Assembly (NCBI RefSeq): GCF_900230215.1
Contig: NZ_LT907982.1
Span: 4,015,568 to 4,079,567, forward strand
Origin: Jatrophihabitans sp. GAS493
Lineage (GTDB): Bacteria > Actinomycetota > Actinomycetes > Mycobacteriales > Jatrophihabitantaceae
Length of the DNA: 64,000 nucleotides
Direction: 5' to 3'
Part shown: piece by piece, positions 25,901 to 34,207 of the stretch
How the letters are laid out: each line of letters begins with the position of its first letter
How positions within the stretch are numbered: the first letter of the stretch is position 1
Position numbers and translations under genes: made by a program
The notes under the pieces: model-generated
The model's input: the letters and a program-made list of their open reading frames with translations, nothing else
What the model was told of the DNA's origin: nothing
Databases searched by the model: none

Positions 25901-26267
25901 GGACAGCAGCGGCGCCACCCTCGGGGACGTGACGACGAGCGCGAACTCGATCTCGCGGTACGTCACCTTCAGCGTCGACAAAGCTGCCCTCGGCGGAACA
26001 CCCGGTAGCGGATGGGGATTCACCGTCGTGCTCACCGGGCAGGACGGCACCCACGGCACTGACCAGACGCGCGGATTCTCCTCGACTCCCGGCGGCTACA
26101 ACTTCGGAGTCTGCGCGACGGCAGAGGCCACGCCGATCTGTTCGGCCGATCCGAACACCGTGCCGAAGGCGGTGGATGTCCTCACCCCCACCGGCACCGC
26201 ACAGTCGGATGAGCTCAACTATGTGCTGCACACTCCGGTCGTACTGCAGGACATCACTATCCCCTGA
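22971..26267 (+). CDS. Secreted glucodextranase, GH15
   Basis: 1098-residue exported enzyme releasing glucose from the ends of dextran or alpha-1,6-glucan. Residues 1-32 are a signal peptide (RSRR, hydrophobic core, TAAS). Then come the N domain (beta-sandwich, to about 300) and the GH15 alpha-barrel with ERWEE at 482-486 (general acid Glu485) and VPEQVWD (general base Glu696). An Ig-like domain (about 770-870, VDSPLDATAVDKTITVSG) and the glucodextranase C-terminal binding module (from about 877, LLFEQADPTGDDNGPG) complete the four-domain plan of Arthrobacter glucodextranase. GTG 22971 is chosen because GGAGG lies six bases upstream; a GTG 36 bp earlier lacks this. Followed by a TetR gene. 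Confidence 0.93.
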   Translation: MPRSRRLLAGAVPLVFTAALLVAAAPSATAASPAAAPNGPGTSSHQSLARKDCVGTARNTASKVWFTVANGVLSDVYAPTVDTTQVETMQYLVTDGKTFTDLQTRDMTYRAVADPTGMLCTVTATAKSGAYRLITNYFTDPARSSVVVHTSYLPLTTAARGNHVYVRLDANAGGTGGGGSTNVGGDSALIDTSTATAVPVSYDTQSQTGHAYATPSYLALRGNLPFTSVSSGFVGTSSDGLTELDASHTLSPRYTTATNGNIEQTAGVQTDSSGAFTLALGFGSSRVAAVGAATATAHASVNAVAASYELGWLGYDAGLRVPSAIVPGLSTTQLITAFKDYYQSANVVKASEDKTYPGAIVAGLDAPWGQSIAGFSTGYREVFGRDLYEAWTALYTDGDLATAQATVRYLLLKSQLPDGSQPRNSTLDGAKAPDSFNIQLDEAAYPLLMALQSGLASDNVLWPHVRATANFLISHGPSFGVERWEEQTGYSPSTIAAEIAGLVAAASIAKVHGDAADARIWLATADQYQRSIKSWGVTSTGSLSSQPYFIRLSKTGDPNAAISYGLGNGGPTLDQRNVVDLGFLEYVRLGELSPTDPTLSNSLAVADANLKKSTSSGPGWLRYNGDGYGDCYVPSDTSCTVNGAPWTNNFSGTGHPWPVLGAERAQQYLAQGNRTAAASILATINKMNSGPGLVPEQVWDKPNLPASPYGSDPATASIGFVNGQADGSASPLSWGSAAQVRLTADLVAGRNLELPTQTKARYVSHQQLGTTLQVDSPLDATAVDKTITVSGTAVAGATIDVAEIATDANNATITAKATAKLDGSFSLSLTAAAGTNVLVISSTAPNGGTAQVVRSVINDAVNGTLLFEQADPTGDDNGPGNYAYPTAGDFHAGAFDLTNFQVYDTGSTVTFRVQTRDLTATFGSTNGAQLDDVYVHVPGAAATSTSPSYPGMNYQLAPAAAWSRLIEAQGFGNQRFVDSSGATLGDVTTSANSISRYVTFSVDKAALGGTPGSGWGFTVVLTGQDGTHGTDQTRGFSSTPGGYNFGVCATAEATPICSADPNTVPKAVDVLTPTGTAQSDELNYVLHTPVVLQDITIP

Positions 26268-26302
26268 AAGTTAGTTCGCTCTTCCGTCTGACAGACCACA
26301 CG

Positions 26303-26313
26303 TTGTGACACAA
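26303..26313. promoter_or_regulatory. TTGTGACACAA palindrome
   Basis: Perfect 11-bp palindrome 67 bp before the TetR-type gene. Its context GTTGTGAC..ACAATAT closely resembles the longer dyad at 39121-39141 upstream of the GH3 gene. Candidate site for autoregulation. Confidence 0.4.
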
Positions 26314-26379
26314 TATGGCCAGACGTAACATTCGCCTTGGCCCAATACGTTCGTCGCTGCTTGGAGTTCGCATCTCGTG

Positions 26380-26994
26380 ATGTCCTCGGCCGCCCGGTCA
26401 ACCGCATCGCCCGGCGGTGCCAACCCGCCAGGACCGAGTTCCGCCCGCTTCGTCAACCTGGCCGCCCGCTGGATACTCGAGGGTCGTCGTATCGACATGC
26501 AGGGAATCGCCGACGAACTCGGCGTTTCGCGAGTCACGCTCTTCCGTAACGTCGGCAGCCGTGACGTGCTGCTCAGCGAGGCGCTCTGGGTCATCACCGA
26601 ACGCACCCTCCAGCTGGCGGCCAGCCAGTGGGAGGCCGAACGCCCCGACGGCGCACTGCTGACCACCGGAACCGGTCGGAATCTCAATTCGCTGGTCACC
26701 CAGTCCCAGGGGCTGCGCCGCCTGCTCGATGATGAGCCGGCGCTGACCCTTCGCGTGCTGACCGACCCCCGGGGCCGGGTGCAGACCGGTGTCGTCGCCT
26801 TCATCGAGGCACTGCTGCGCCGGGACATGGCCGAACTCGGCTTCGTCCCGCTGATCGAACCGGGGGCACTGGCCTATGCCCTCGTGCGGATGGGCGAGTC
26901 CTTTCTCTACGCGGACGTGCTCGCCGCCCGTCAGCCCGACGTGGAGCTCGCGAACCGGTTGCAGCAGGCGCTGATCGAGGGCATTCGCCCGTAA
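26380..26994 (+). CDS. TetR-family regulator, QsdR-like
   Basis: 204 residues (an adjoining GTG would add one). The N-terminal helix-turn-helix covers about 40-75: IDMQGIADELGVSRVTLFRNVGSRDVLL, with the Leu-Phe-Arg recognition pattern of TetR proteins. The C-terminal half (GLRRLLDDEPALTLRVLTD, YALVRMGESFLYAD) resembles the QsdR group of actinobacterial TetR regulators, known in Rhodococcus next to a lactonase. Ligand is unknown. It lies 112 bp after glucodextranase on the same strand, so it may control that gene or itself. No clear ribosome site is visible. Confidence 0.85.
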   Translation: MSSAARSTASPGGANPPGPSSARFVNLAARWILEGRRIDMQGIADELGVSRVTLFRNVGSRDVLLSEALWVITERTLQLAASQWEAERPDGALLTTGTGRNLNSLVTQSQGLRRLLDDEPALTLRVLTDPRGRVQTGVVAFIEALLRRDMAELGFVPLIEPGALAYALVRMGESFLYADVLAARQPDVELANRLQQALIEGIRP

Positions 26995-26998
26995 TTGC

Positions 26999-27053
26999 CG
27001 GCAGAGCGAACTACGGGCGGAGCGAACTACCGGCCGAGCGAACTACCGGCAGA
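26999..27053. repeat. 16-bp tandem repeat, 3.4 copies
   Basis: CGGCAGAGCGAACTAC (26999-27014), GGGCGGAGCGAACTAC (27015-27030), CGGCCGAGCGAACTAC (27031-27046), then CGGCAGA. It fills the space between the TetR stop (4 bp away) and the convergent APC permease stop. Confidence 0.93.
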
Positions 27054-27057
27054 AGGC

Positions 27058-28740
27058 CTAGGCCGAAACCGTGAGCTGCTCCGGGTCATCGAGCTGGCGC
27101 TTGTCCCGCTCGATGGCGGCGATCACTTTCTCCTGTGTCATGGCGGAGTTCACCGCCCAGTAGAAGATCAGCAGACTGAACCCGATGACGACGACCAGGT
27201 CCCACCACTCGGCGAGGTGGGTATGCGAGCTGACACCGTTGTGTTCACCGGTGTAGCGGCCAATGCTGCCGATTATTGTCATGCCGAGCAGCCACGGGCC
27301 GAGCCACGCTGCCGGCCGCAGCATGCTCAGCGCGTCGGTGCCGGCAACCGATATACCGATGCCGAAGAGCATCAATCCGACGAGGATGGCGCAATCGATC
27401 TTCCACATGGTCTGGAACCCGCCCCAGTAGAGCAGCAGACTGGCCGAGCAGAAGGCGGCCGGAGTCAGCACGTTGGAGTAAGGCATCTGGTACGTGCGAT
27501 GACGGTGCGGGTCACGCTTCTTCAGCGCCGCCAACGAGACCGGGGCGAAGGCGTACATGATGGCGGTCGCCCCGGTGACGACGTTGACCAGCTTGTTCCA
27601 GGAAGGGAAGGGGCCAAAGGCCGCGACGCCGACCACGAAGGCCAGCAGGATCGAGACGACCGGCACTCCCCGACGGTTGGTCTGGGCGAGCGCGCTCGGC
27701 ATCTCCCGCTCCTCGCCCAAGGCGTAGGAGAGGCGGGCCGAGGTTCCGACGTAGACGATTCCGGTTCCCGACGGGGAGACGACGCCGTCGATGACGATCA
27801 TGGCGGCCAGCCAGGTGGCGCCGACGGCGAGCGCCAAGGTGTGCCAGGCACCCTGGTCGGTGGCCGCATTTCCGCCGAGAGGGTTGAGCCACCCGTCGGC
27901 CACGTCGGCCGGGTTGACCGCCCCGATGAAGACGACCTGTAAAAGTATATAGATTCCACCTCCGATGGCCATCGCGGTGATGATCGCCCGGGAGAGATCA
28001 CGCTTGGGGTCGCGCGCCTCCCCGGCCAGCTGCACCGCCTGTTCAAAGCCCTGCAGGGCGAAGACGACACCCAGTGGGAGCGCGGCGAAGACACCGTGAA
28101 TACCGAAGGGCATGAAGCTGCCGCCAGCGTGGAAATTCCCTATGTGGAAAGAGAGTGAGGCGATGACGATGATGGTGAGGACCGGGATCGCCGTCTTCCA
28201 GATGACGACGATGGCGTTGCTCTCGGCCATGAACTTCGCACCGGCCAGGTTCATGGCCGTGAAGATCACCATTGCGATGGCGGCCACCACCAGGCCGCGT
28301 TCGTTGAGCAGACCCTTGTTCGAGCCCGTCTCATTGATCATATTGAAGTGCTTCTGCACCGAGGCCAGGCTGTTGGCGTAGGCGATCGCACCGAGAATCT
28401 CGATCGGCGCGATCATCACCGCCTGCAGCCACGATGTCCAGCCGGCGACGAAGCCGGCCAGCGGACCGTGGGAGAAGTAGGGGAAGCGACCTGTTCCGCC
28501 GGCGACCGGGTAGGTCGCGCCGAGCTCGGCGTAGACGAGTGCCAGCACCGTCAGAATCACCACGGCGATCATCCACGAGATGATCGACGCCGGCCCGGCC
28601 GTCTCTGAGGCGGTGAGGGCACTCAGCAGCCAGCCCGACCCGATGATCGAGCCGAGCGAGACGAACATCAGTCCGTAGTAGCCGACAGTTCGCTGCAGCC
28701 CACCGCCTCGAGGACTCTCAGTGCTCTGAACATCGGTCAT
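27058..28740 (-). CDS. APC-superfamily amino acid permease
   Basis: 560 residues, about thirteen membrane segments. SLGSIIGSGWLLSA at the first helix is the classic APC G-S/A-G-I substrate loop, followed by YAELGATYPVAGGTGRFPYF. FALQGFEQAVQLAGEARDPKRD in helix 6 also fits the family. It imports or exchanges amino acids or amines. It is divergent from the DAP decarboxylase gene, 342 bp away, so the two may share regulation. It is not closely similar to the other permease of this window. Confidence 0.92.
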   Translation of the reverse strand: MTDVQSTESPRGGGLQRTVGYYGLMFVSLGSIIGSGWLLSALTASETAGPASIISWMIAVVILTVLALVYAELGATYPVAGGTGRFPYFSHGPLAGFVAGWTSWLQAVMIAPIEILGAIAYANSLASVQKHFNMINETGSNKGLLNERGLVVAAIAMVIFTAMNLAGAKFMAESNAIVVIWKTAIPVLTIIVIASLSFHIGNFHAGGSFMPFGIHGVFAALPLGVVFALQGFEQAVQLAGEARDPKRDLSRAIITAMAIGGGIYILLQVVFIGAVNPADVADGWLNPLGGNAATDQGAWHTLALAVGATWLAAMIVIDGVVSPSGTGIVYVGTSARLSYALGEEREMPSALAQTNRRGVPVVSILLAFVVGVAAFGPFPSWNKLVNVVTGATAIMYAFAPVSLAALKKRDPHRHRTYQMPYSNVLTPAAFCSASLLLYWGGFQTMWKIDCAILVGLMLFGIGISVAGTDALSMLRPAAWLGPWLLGMTIIGSIGRYTGEHNGVSSHTHLAEWWDLVVVIGFSLLIFYWAVNSAMTQEKVIAAIERDKRQLDDPEQLTVSA

Positions 28741-29082
28741 CGCGGTACATCGATCATCGCGTTGTCCTCACTGTGGACGCGCCGCGCTGAAGTGGGCGCG
28801 ATTTCGGACTCTGCTACCTAAAAGCCACCGTCGTCAATACCCAACGGGCGCGCCGGGTGACTCTGGGTATTTCACCCGCGTTTCCATTGCGTTCAACTTC
28901 GTCTGCGAACCGGCGACGCATGCATCACCGCGGAGGGACTATGCAGCCGCGGGCGGTCGGGACGGCACGCGACGCGGCGAGATTCGTGTGAGTGCCACGC
29001 CGGGCGGCGCACTGGCTTGCATATTGATGCGGCGGCGAATGTTTCGGAACCTACGAGAAAATTACGTAGGGAAGAGTCGGGT
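28741..29082. promoter_or_regulatory. Divergent region with overlapping inverted repeats
   Basis: Gene-free 342 bp. AATACCCA (28836-28843) pairs with TGGGTATT (28864-28871), and CGGGTGA (28854-28860) pairs with TCACCCG (28872-28878). The two pairings interleave, so the structures exclude or knot with each other. It may hold operators or an RNA switch in either leader. Confidence 0.45.
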
Positions 29083-30414
29083 ATGAGCATTGAGATAGTG
29101 TCTGCAGGCATAGAGCAAACCCAGGAAACGGACCTTGATCGGGTGTCTGGCCGGCCAGACTCCCCGGACATCCTCGGACTCTTCTCCGAGGGTGCGGCAA
29201 TCGATCCGCAGCGCGGGCTGACGATCGGCGCAGTGTCGCTCGACGACGTCGCACGGCGCTACGGCACCCCGGCTTATGTCGTTGACGAGGGCGCGCTGCG
29301 AGCTCGTGTTCGTCGATTCTCCGAAGCGCTGAGCGGGCAGTGGAGTAACTCGCAGGTCGTCTTCGCCTCGAAGTCCTTTCCGTGCGTCGCCGCGTATCGG
29401 CTGATGGCCGAGGAGGGTATCGGGGTTGATGTGGCCGGCCCGGGTGAGTTCGCTGCGGCCCTACGAGGTGGTGTGCCGGCGGCCAGCCTCGTCGTGCACG
29501 GCAACGCCAAGACCCAGGCCGAGATCGACACGGCAGTGGAGGCCGGTGCCGGTCTGATAGTCGTCGATAACCACGACGACATCGACCGGCTGGAACGCGC
29601 GGCCAGCGACCGGCAGGACGTCCTCGTCCGTGTGCTCCCGGACGTCAGAGCCGACACCTACGAGGCGGTGGCGACCGGAGCGAAGGGATCGAAGTTCGGC
29701 CTGCCGCCGGAACAGGCCCGACTGGCGATCAAGCGCATCCGGGCCAGCACCAACCTGAATCTGGCCGGAGTGCATACGCACATCGGCAGCCAGATCATGG
29801 ATCTCGAGCCATTTACCGAGGCGGTGCGTGTGCTCGCCGATCTCGGTGAGTTCGACACCTACGACCTGGGCGGCGGCCTCGGGGTTCGCTACACCTACAG
29901 CGACGACCCGCCCGAGGTCGAGGAATGGATCGGCGCGCTCGCCGACGCGGCCCGGCGCTACCTGCCGGCGGCCTCACGCCTGCTCATCGAGCCGGGGCGC
30001 AGCCTGGTCGCCCGCTCTGGGCTCACGCTGTACCGCATCGTCGGAATCAAACGTGGCGAGCGAACCATCGTCGCCGTGGACGGCGGCATGGCCGACAACC
30101 TGGAAGTCTCCCTCTACGGCCAGCGCTTCGAGGCGGCGCTCGTCGACCGGGTGGCCGGGGCTGCCGGGGAAGAGGTCGATCTGGTCGGGCGGCACTGCGA
30201 GTCCGGGGATCGCATCAGCTCCGGGGTACGACTGCACCATCCTGCGGTGGGCGACCTGATCGCCGTCCCGGCGACCGGTGCCTACTGCTACACGATGGCC
30301 AACAACTACAACGGCGCGATGCGAGCACCGGTGGTCTTCTGTGCCGACGGGGACGCCCGAGCAGTGGTGCGCCGCGAGACGCTCGAGGACTACTTCGCCC
30401 GCGATCAGTCATGA
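29083..30414 (+). CDS. lysA: Diaminopimelate decarboxylase
   Basis: 443-residue PLP enzyme converting meso-diaminopimelate to lysine. Fold-type III features are present: Lys97 in FASKSFPC binds PLP, then HTHIGSQI, GGGLGVRY, IEPGRSLVA, and RHCESGD with Cys372 from the partner active site, then YCYTMANNYNGAMR. The HCESGD block favours DAP over ornithine or arginine decarboxylase. The roughly 30-residue N-terminal extension is normal. ATG 29083 follows GGGAAGAG; an upstream frame to 29017 is unlikely. The usual actinobacterial lysA neighbours (argS, hom, thrC) are absent, so this could be a second copy. It is divergent from an APC permease. Confidence 0.9.
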   Translation: MSIEIVSAGIEQTQETDLDRVSGRPDSPDILGLFSEGAAIDPQRGLTIGAVSLDDVARRYGTPAYVVDEGALRARVRRFSEALSGQWSNSQVVFASKSFPCVAAYRLMAEEGIGVDVAGPGEFAAALRGGVPAASLVVHGNAKTQAEIDTAVEAGAGLIVVDNHDDIDRLERAASDRQDVLVRVLPDVRADTYEAVATGAKGSKFGLPPEQARLAIKRIRASTNLNLAGVHTHIGSQIMDLEPFTEAVRVLADLGEFDTYDLGGGLGVRYTYSDDPPEVEEWIGALADAARRYLPAASRLLIEPGRSLVARSGLTLYRIVGIKRGERTIVAVDGGMADNLEVSLYGQRFEAALVDRVAGAAGEEVDLVGRHCESGDRISSGVRLHHPAVGDLIAVPATGAYCYTMANNYNGAMRAPVVFCADGDARAVVRRETLEDYFARDQS

Positions 30415-30441
30415 GACCCGCTGCTGCGGAGAGACCACACC

Positions 30442-30455
30442 GGCTCAGCTGAGCC
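30442..30455. other. 14-bp perfect palindrome
   Basis: GGCTCAGCTGAGCC lies between the DAP decarboxylase and chemoreceptor genes. It could be a weak terminator or an operator; there is no T-run. Confidence 0.4.
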
Positions 30456-30518
30456 CCAGCCGTGCCGATAGGGCTCTCACAGGCATCCATCGATGCCCCT
30501 CAGTACGGAGTGATTCTC

Positions 30519-32129
30519 ATGAGTGAAGTTCGGCGCCGGCCAACGTCGGTCGTGATGTCCAGCATCGCCGGTCGTCTCGTCGCGGCCTTCCTGGTGGTGA
30601 CGATGGCGACCGTGGCCGTCGGACTCGTCGGGTTGCACGAGCTTGCCGCACTGAACGCAAAGGCCAAGGGCATCTATGCCGCCGGCGCGGTTCCAGCCGA
30701 GGCGGTCCGGGGTCTGGAAGGCACCTGGTTCCACTACACCACCGACTTGACGCAGAGTGGCCTCACTGCGGTGCTACCGGCGGCCGAGATCGCGGCCGTC
30801 ACCGCCGACAGCAAGGTTCAGATCAAGAAGCTGACCGACGACATCGCCAGCGTGCAGAAGATGCCGCTCACCCCGGCTGCCTCGGCCGCGGTCACCACAC
30901 TGGCCAGCGACGTCGCGAATTACCTGAAGGACATCACGCTGCTGCCGCAGGCCCTGGCCTCGGGTGACCGTGGCCAGACGAGCTCACTGCTGGCCGAGAC
31001 CCAGGAGATCCAGAATGGGATTCCGGCCATTCTGGCCTCGGCGGCGACCGCTCAGCTCAACGGCGCCAAGGCCCAGGCCAAGGCGGCCGAATCCGCGTAT
31101 ACGCGCGCCCGCACGCTGATCATCGTGCTGATGATTCTCGGCTTCGGAGTGGGGGTGGCGATCGCGTTGCTGACCGCCCGCTCGCTGATCCGCCCGATCC
31201 GTCGCACCGAGGCGGTCCTGCAGCGTCTGGCCGCCGGTGACCTCACCGGCCGGGTCCAGACCAGGGGCCACGATGAGCTGGCCCGTATGGGTGAGTCGCT
31301 CAACACCAGCCTTGAGTCCGTGGCTGAGGTGGTCCGCCTGATCAACACCTCGGCCGGCGATCTCGCCGACGCCAGCGACAACCTCACGGGAGTTGCTTCC
31401 TCGATCTCGGAGTCGGCTGATGTAGCGGCCGGCAAGGCCGCATCCGTAGCCCGCTCCTCGGAGGAGGTGTCGGCGAATGTGGCCACTGTGGCGACCGGCG
31501 CCGACGAGATGTCGGTAAGCATCCGCGAGATCGCCGTCAACGCGAGCCAGGCCGCCACCGTCGCCGCCGATGCGATGGCCGTCGCCGAGACCGCCACCCA
31601 GACGATCTCCAAGCTCGGCGACTCCAGCGTCGAGATCGGCAATGTCATCAAGGTCATCACCTCGATCGCCGCCCAGACCAACCTGCTCGCCCTGAACGCG
31701 ACGATCGAGGCGGCCCGGGCCGGGGAAGCCGGAAAGGGATTCGCGGTCGTGGCCAGCGAGGTCAAGGAGCTCGCTCAGGAGACGGCCCGCGCCACCGACG
31801 ACATCGGCCAGCGCGTCTCGGCGATCCAAGCCGATACGGCCGGCGCCGTCGAGGCCATCGAACGGATCTCGGAGGTGATCGGCCACGTGCACGGCTTCCA
31901 GATCACCATCGCCAGCGCCGTCGAGGAGCAGAATGCCACCACCGATGAGATGGGGCGCAATGTCGGCCAGGCCGCTGTCACCTCGGCCTCCATCGCCGAC
32001 GGCATCTCGGCCGTCGCCGCTGCGACCCAGACGGCCAGCGACGGCGCCCGGCGCTCGGGCGAGGCGGCCACCGAACTGGCCGGCATGAGTGCGCAGCTGC
32101 GCGGTGTCATCAGCCGCTTCACCGCCTGA
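30519..32129 (+). CDS. Methyl-accepting chemotaxis protein
   Basis: 536-residue chemoreceptor. Segment 1 (about 15-38) and segment 2 (about 195-220) enclose a four-helix-type periplasmic-side sensor of about 155 residues. HAMP follows (about 220-275, [26 protein letters not shown]), then the signalling domain with the hairpin tip [20 protein letters not shown] and [17 protein letters not shown]. It should work with CheA/CheW, which are not in the window. ATG 30519 has GGAG eight bases upstream. The presence of an MCP suggests that the organism is motile or uses a chemosensory pathway. The stop codon lies in a tandem duplication. Confidence 0.93.
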   Translation: MSEVRRRPTSVVMSSIAGRLVAAFLVVTMATVAVGLVGLHELAALNAKAKGIYAAGAVPAEAVRGLEGTWFHYTTDLTQSGLTAVLPAAEIAAVTADSKVQIKKLTDDIASVQKMPLTPAASAAVTTLASDVANYLKDITLLPQALASGDRGQTSSLLAETQEIQNGIPAILASAATAQLNGAKAQAKAAESAYTRARTLIIVLMILGFGVGVAIALLTARSLIRPIRRTEAVLQRLAAGDLTGRVQTRGHDELARMGESLNTSLESVAEVVRLINTSAGDLADASDNLTGVASSISESADVAAGKAASVARSSEEVSANVATVATGADEMSVSIREIAVNASQAATVAADAMAVAETATQTISKLGDSSVEIGNVIKVITSIAAQTNLLALNATIEAARAGEAGKGFAVVASEVKELAQETARATDDIGQRVSAIQADTAGAVEAIERISEVIGHVHGFQITIASAVEEQNATTDEMGRNVGQAAVTSASIADGISAVAAATQTASDGARRSGEAATELAGMSAQLRGVISRFTA

Positions 32130-32146
32130 TCATCACCTGATCATCA
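32125..32146. repeat. Stop-spanning 11-bp tandem duplication
   Basis: CCTGATCATCA is present twice head to tail (32125-32135, 32136-32146). The first copy contains the chemoreceptor TGA stop (32127-32129). Confidence 0.85.
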
Positions 32147-32163
32147 CTGGAGGGAATTCCAGC

Positions 32164-32658
32164 TCAGGGCAGCTCCATCGTCTCGGCTCGCCTGACTTCG
32201 GCCAGGGCGGCGCAGAGCACGTCGACGGTCGTGGTCGTCGCGTCAATCCGGGTCGCATCGGCGAGCAGGCTGCTCATCAGCAGCAGCGTGTGGGCCAGTT
32301 GAACGTCTGGCGAAGTGTCGGCCCGCTCCTCGGATTCGGCCATTCCGAGGGCACCGACGAGGGCCCACAGCAGCGTCTCGGCATCCAACTGCGGATACCA
32401 CCCGGCCGTGGTGGTGGCGCAGCTGCGTACCGCCGCCTCGGCGCCGTCAGCGTCGAGGCCATCCGGGTTGAGCCGCTCCAGAAGATCACGCGTCACCGAG
32501 CCGATCAGGCCGTTGACCTGCTCACGGTCCAGACGCAGCAGCTCCCCGCGCGCGTCGTCGAAGGCGACGAGGTCACCGGCCCGGCTCGCCGTGACGACCG
32601 CATCGAGCGCCGCAGCGATCGATCGAGCCGGTTCGGGCCAGCGCTGATACGGGTTCAT
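32164..32658 (-). CDS. Small helical protein, unknown function
   Basis: 164 residues, mostly alpha-helical, without signal peptide or membrane segment. No family recognised. It is the last gene of a three-gene operon: its ATG follows directly on the TGA of the YoaK-like gene. Its product is therefore probably made with two membrane proteins, and the helix-rich sequence could bind one of them, but nothing in the sequence shows this. Confidence 0.7.
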   Translation of the reverse strand: MNPYQRWPEPARSIAAALDAVVTASRAGDLVAFDDARGELLRLDREQVNGLIGSVTRDLLERLNPDGLDADGAEAAVRSCATTTAGWYPQLDAETLLWALVGALGMAESEERADTSPDVQLAHTLLLMSSLLADATRIDATTTTVDVLCAALAEVRRAETMELP

Positions 32659-33381
32659 TCAGTTCCACCCGGCCGGCTGCCGCGCCGCCAACACACTGCC
32701 GGCACAGGCGATCACCAGCAGCCCGACCGCCAATCCGAGCCCGGCGGCCGCACCCACATGTAGCACCAGCAGCGCACCGGCGACCGCCCCGATGAGCATC
32801 ATCGCCACCGCCAGCAGGCGCCGCAGGACGGCCGGACCGTGGCCGCCGCCGCGCAGATCCGCGGCCAGCCCGGTGATCGTCATGGTGAGGACGGTGGTGG
32901 TGAGATCGGGGACGGCCAGCTTCCGTACCACCGCGTTCTGCAGCCCCATCGCCACCGCGGCCAGAGCCGCCAACGAGTCCACGGCCACGCCGGTGAACGG
33001 CGTGCCGGCGATGATCGCGATCAGCAGGGCGGCGGTAAGCAGGAGTAGCTCCCCGGTCACGCAGGCGCGTAGCAGCGCGGCCCGCTGTGACTTGATCCGC
33101 CCGATCAGAGCGCCGCCCACCGCGGCACCGACCAGGAACCCGCCGAGGGCGAATAGCGACGCGCTGAGCGAGAAGCCGGGGGCACCGGCCAGCGCGAAGC
33201 CGACGAAGACGACGTTGCCCGTCATGTTGGCCACGAAGACCCGGCCCAGACTCAGGATGCTCACCGCGTCGACCGCGCCCGTCACGATGGTCAGCACGAG
33301 CAGCAGCGCCGGCAGCGGGCCGTGCTTCGGGTCGGCGACCAGAATCCGCAGACCGGTCGACGTCTCTTGAGTTTCAGACAC
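32659..33381 (-). CDS. YoaK/DUF1275 family membrane protein
   Basis: 240 residues with six to seven membrane segments. VTGAVDAVSILSLGRVFVANMTGNVVF at 34-60 is the hallmark of DUF1275 (YoaK) proteins: GxxDA..L..GRVF.AN.TGN. MGLQNAVVRKL and the later TTVLTMTITGL are also family blocks. The function of the family is unknown, with transporter-like topology. Its start overlaps the stop of the upstream membrane gene by 8 bp and its stop abuts the next gene, so translation is coupled on both sides. Confidence 0.9.
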   Translation of the reverse strand: MSETQETSTGLRILVADPKHGPLPALLLVLTIVTGAVDAVSILSLGRVFVANMTGNVVFVGFALAGAPGFSLSASLFALGGFLVGAAVGGALIGRIKSQRAALLRACVTGELLLLTAALLIAIIAGTPFTGVAVDSLAALAAVAMGLQNAVVRKLAVPDLTTTVLTMTITGLAADLRGGGHGPAVLRRLLAVAMMLIGAVAGALLVLHVGAAAGLGLAVGLLVIACAGSVLAARQPAGWN

Positions 33382-34207
33382 GGGATAAGCAGATCACGAG
33401 GCTGACCGCGGCCGCGAGCAGGTAGGCGGCGATGGTGAGGTTGATCAGACTCAGTTGCCGGGCCACGGTGAGCCGGGTGCGATTGAGCCACCAGGCGATC
33501 GCCGGGATCACCAGGATCGCGTGCAGCGCGATGCCGTGGAACGCTTTGAGGAAGCCGGCGGTGTTGTAGGCCAGCGTCAGGTGACCGGAGTGGATGAGCT
33601 GCTCACCCCGCACGATCATCGCGATGCCCGCCGCGAGTCCAGCCATCAGGAGCAGAAACCCAGCCCGGATGGCCCGTTGCATGGGTGGCGAGGCGTTCAC
33701 GCCGGCCCGCAGCGACGCAGCGGCGAAGGCTCCGAGGGTCACGATCAGGACTGCCCCACCGACGGCCAGGCTGAAGGCGACGACCTTGTCCGAGGCGTTC
33801 GCGGTGTCGAAGTGCGAGGGCACGTCTCGCCACGCCTGGATAGTCACGCCGGCCACCTCGACGACGCAGTCGAGGGCAAAGACGGAAAGTAGCGCGCCAC
33901 GCAGGCGCGACGACATCGTCAGGTACGAGGTGACCCACGTGATCGAGAGGAGAACGACGCCGAAGGAGACCCCGAAGGTGATCGGTTTACGCCAGGAGAG
34001 CGGCCCGAGCCACGGGCGAGGGTAGGCCCAGAGGGCGAGGAGGTGGCTCAGCCCGACGAGGATGAGGCCTACTCCGATGCCGCAGCAGAGAACTTCAACC
34101 GCCGAGAGCCTGCGCCGGGCGCCGGGTCGCGGTGATGCTTCAAGCCGCAAATCGTTCTGCACAGAATGATTATTGCACAGAACGGTATGCAGTAGGCTGG
34201 GGCGCAT
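33374..34207 (-). CDS. Polytopic membrane protein next to MarR gene
   Basis: Up to 277 residues with about seven hydrophobic segments; no recognised family. Repeated Trp/His at helix ends (SHLLALWAYPRPWLGP, FHGIALHAILVIPAIAWW) might suit haem or quinone, but this is speculation. ATG 34207 has GGGGAG upstream yet overlaps the divergent MarR start codon on the other strand; GTG 34162 or TTG 34150 are alternatives. First gene of an operon with a YoaK-like and a helical protein. Probably controlled by the MarR protein. Confidence 0.72.
   Translation of the reverse strand: MRPSLLHTVLCNNHSVQNDLRLEASPRPGARRRLSAVEVLCCGIGVGLILVGLSHLLALWAYPRPWLGPLSWRKPITFGVSFGVVLLSITWVTSYLTMSSRLRGALLSVFALDCVVEVAGVTIQAWRDVPSHFDTANASDKVVAFSLAVGGAVLIVTLGAFAAASLRAGVNASPPMQRAIRAGFLLLMAGLAAGIAMIVRGEQLIHSGHLTLAYNTAGFLKAFHGIALHAILVIPAIAWWLNRTRLTVARQLSLINLTIAAYLLAAAVSLVICLSRV
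34154..34189. promoter_or_regulatory. MarR operator candidate: repeated TGCACAGAA
   Basis: TTCTG-CA-CAGAA forms a 12-bp palindrome, and TGCACAGAA occurs twice as a direct repeat 17 bp apart, in the AT-richer patch between the divergent membrane operon and marR-like gene. This is the expected place for an autoregulatory MarR site. Confidence 0.5.
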
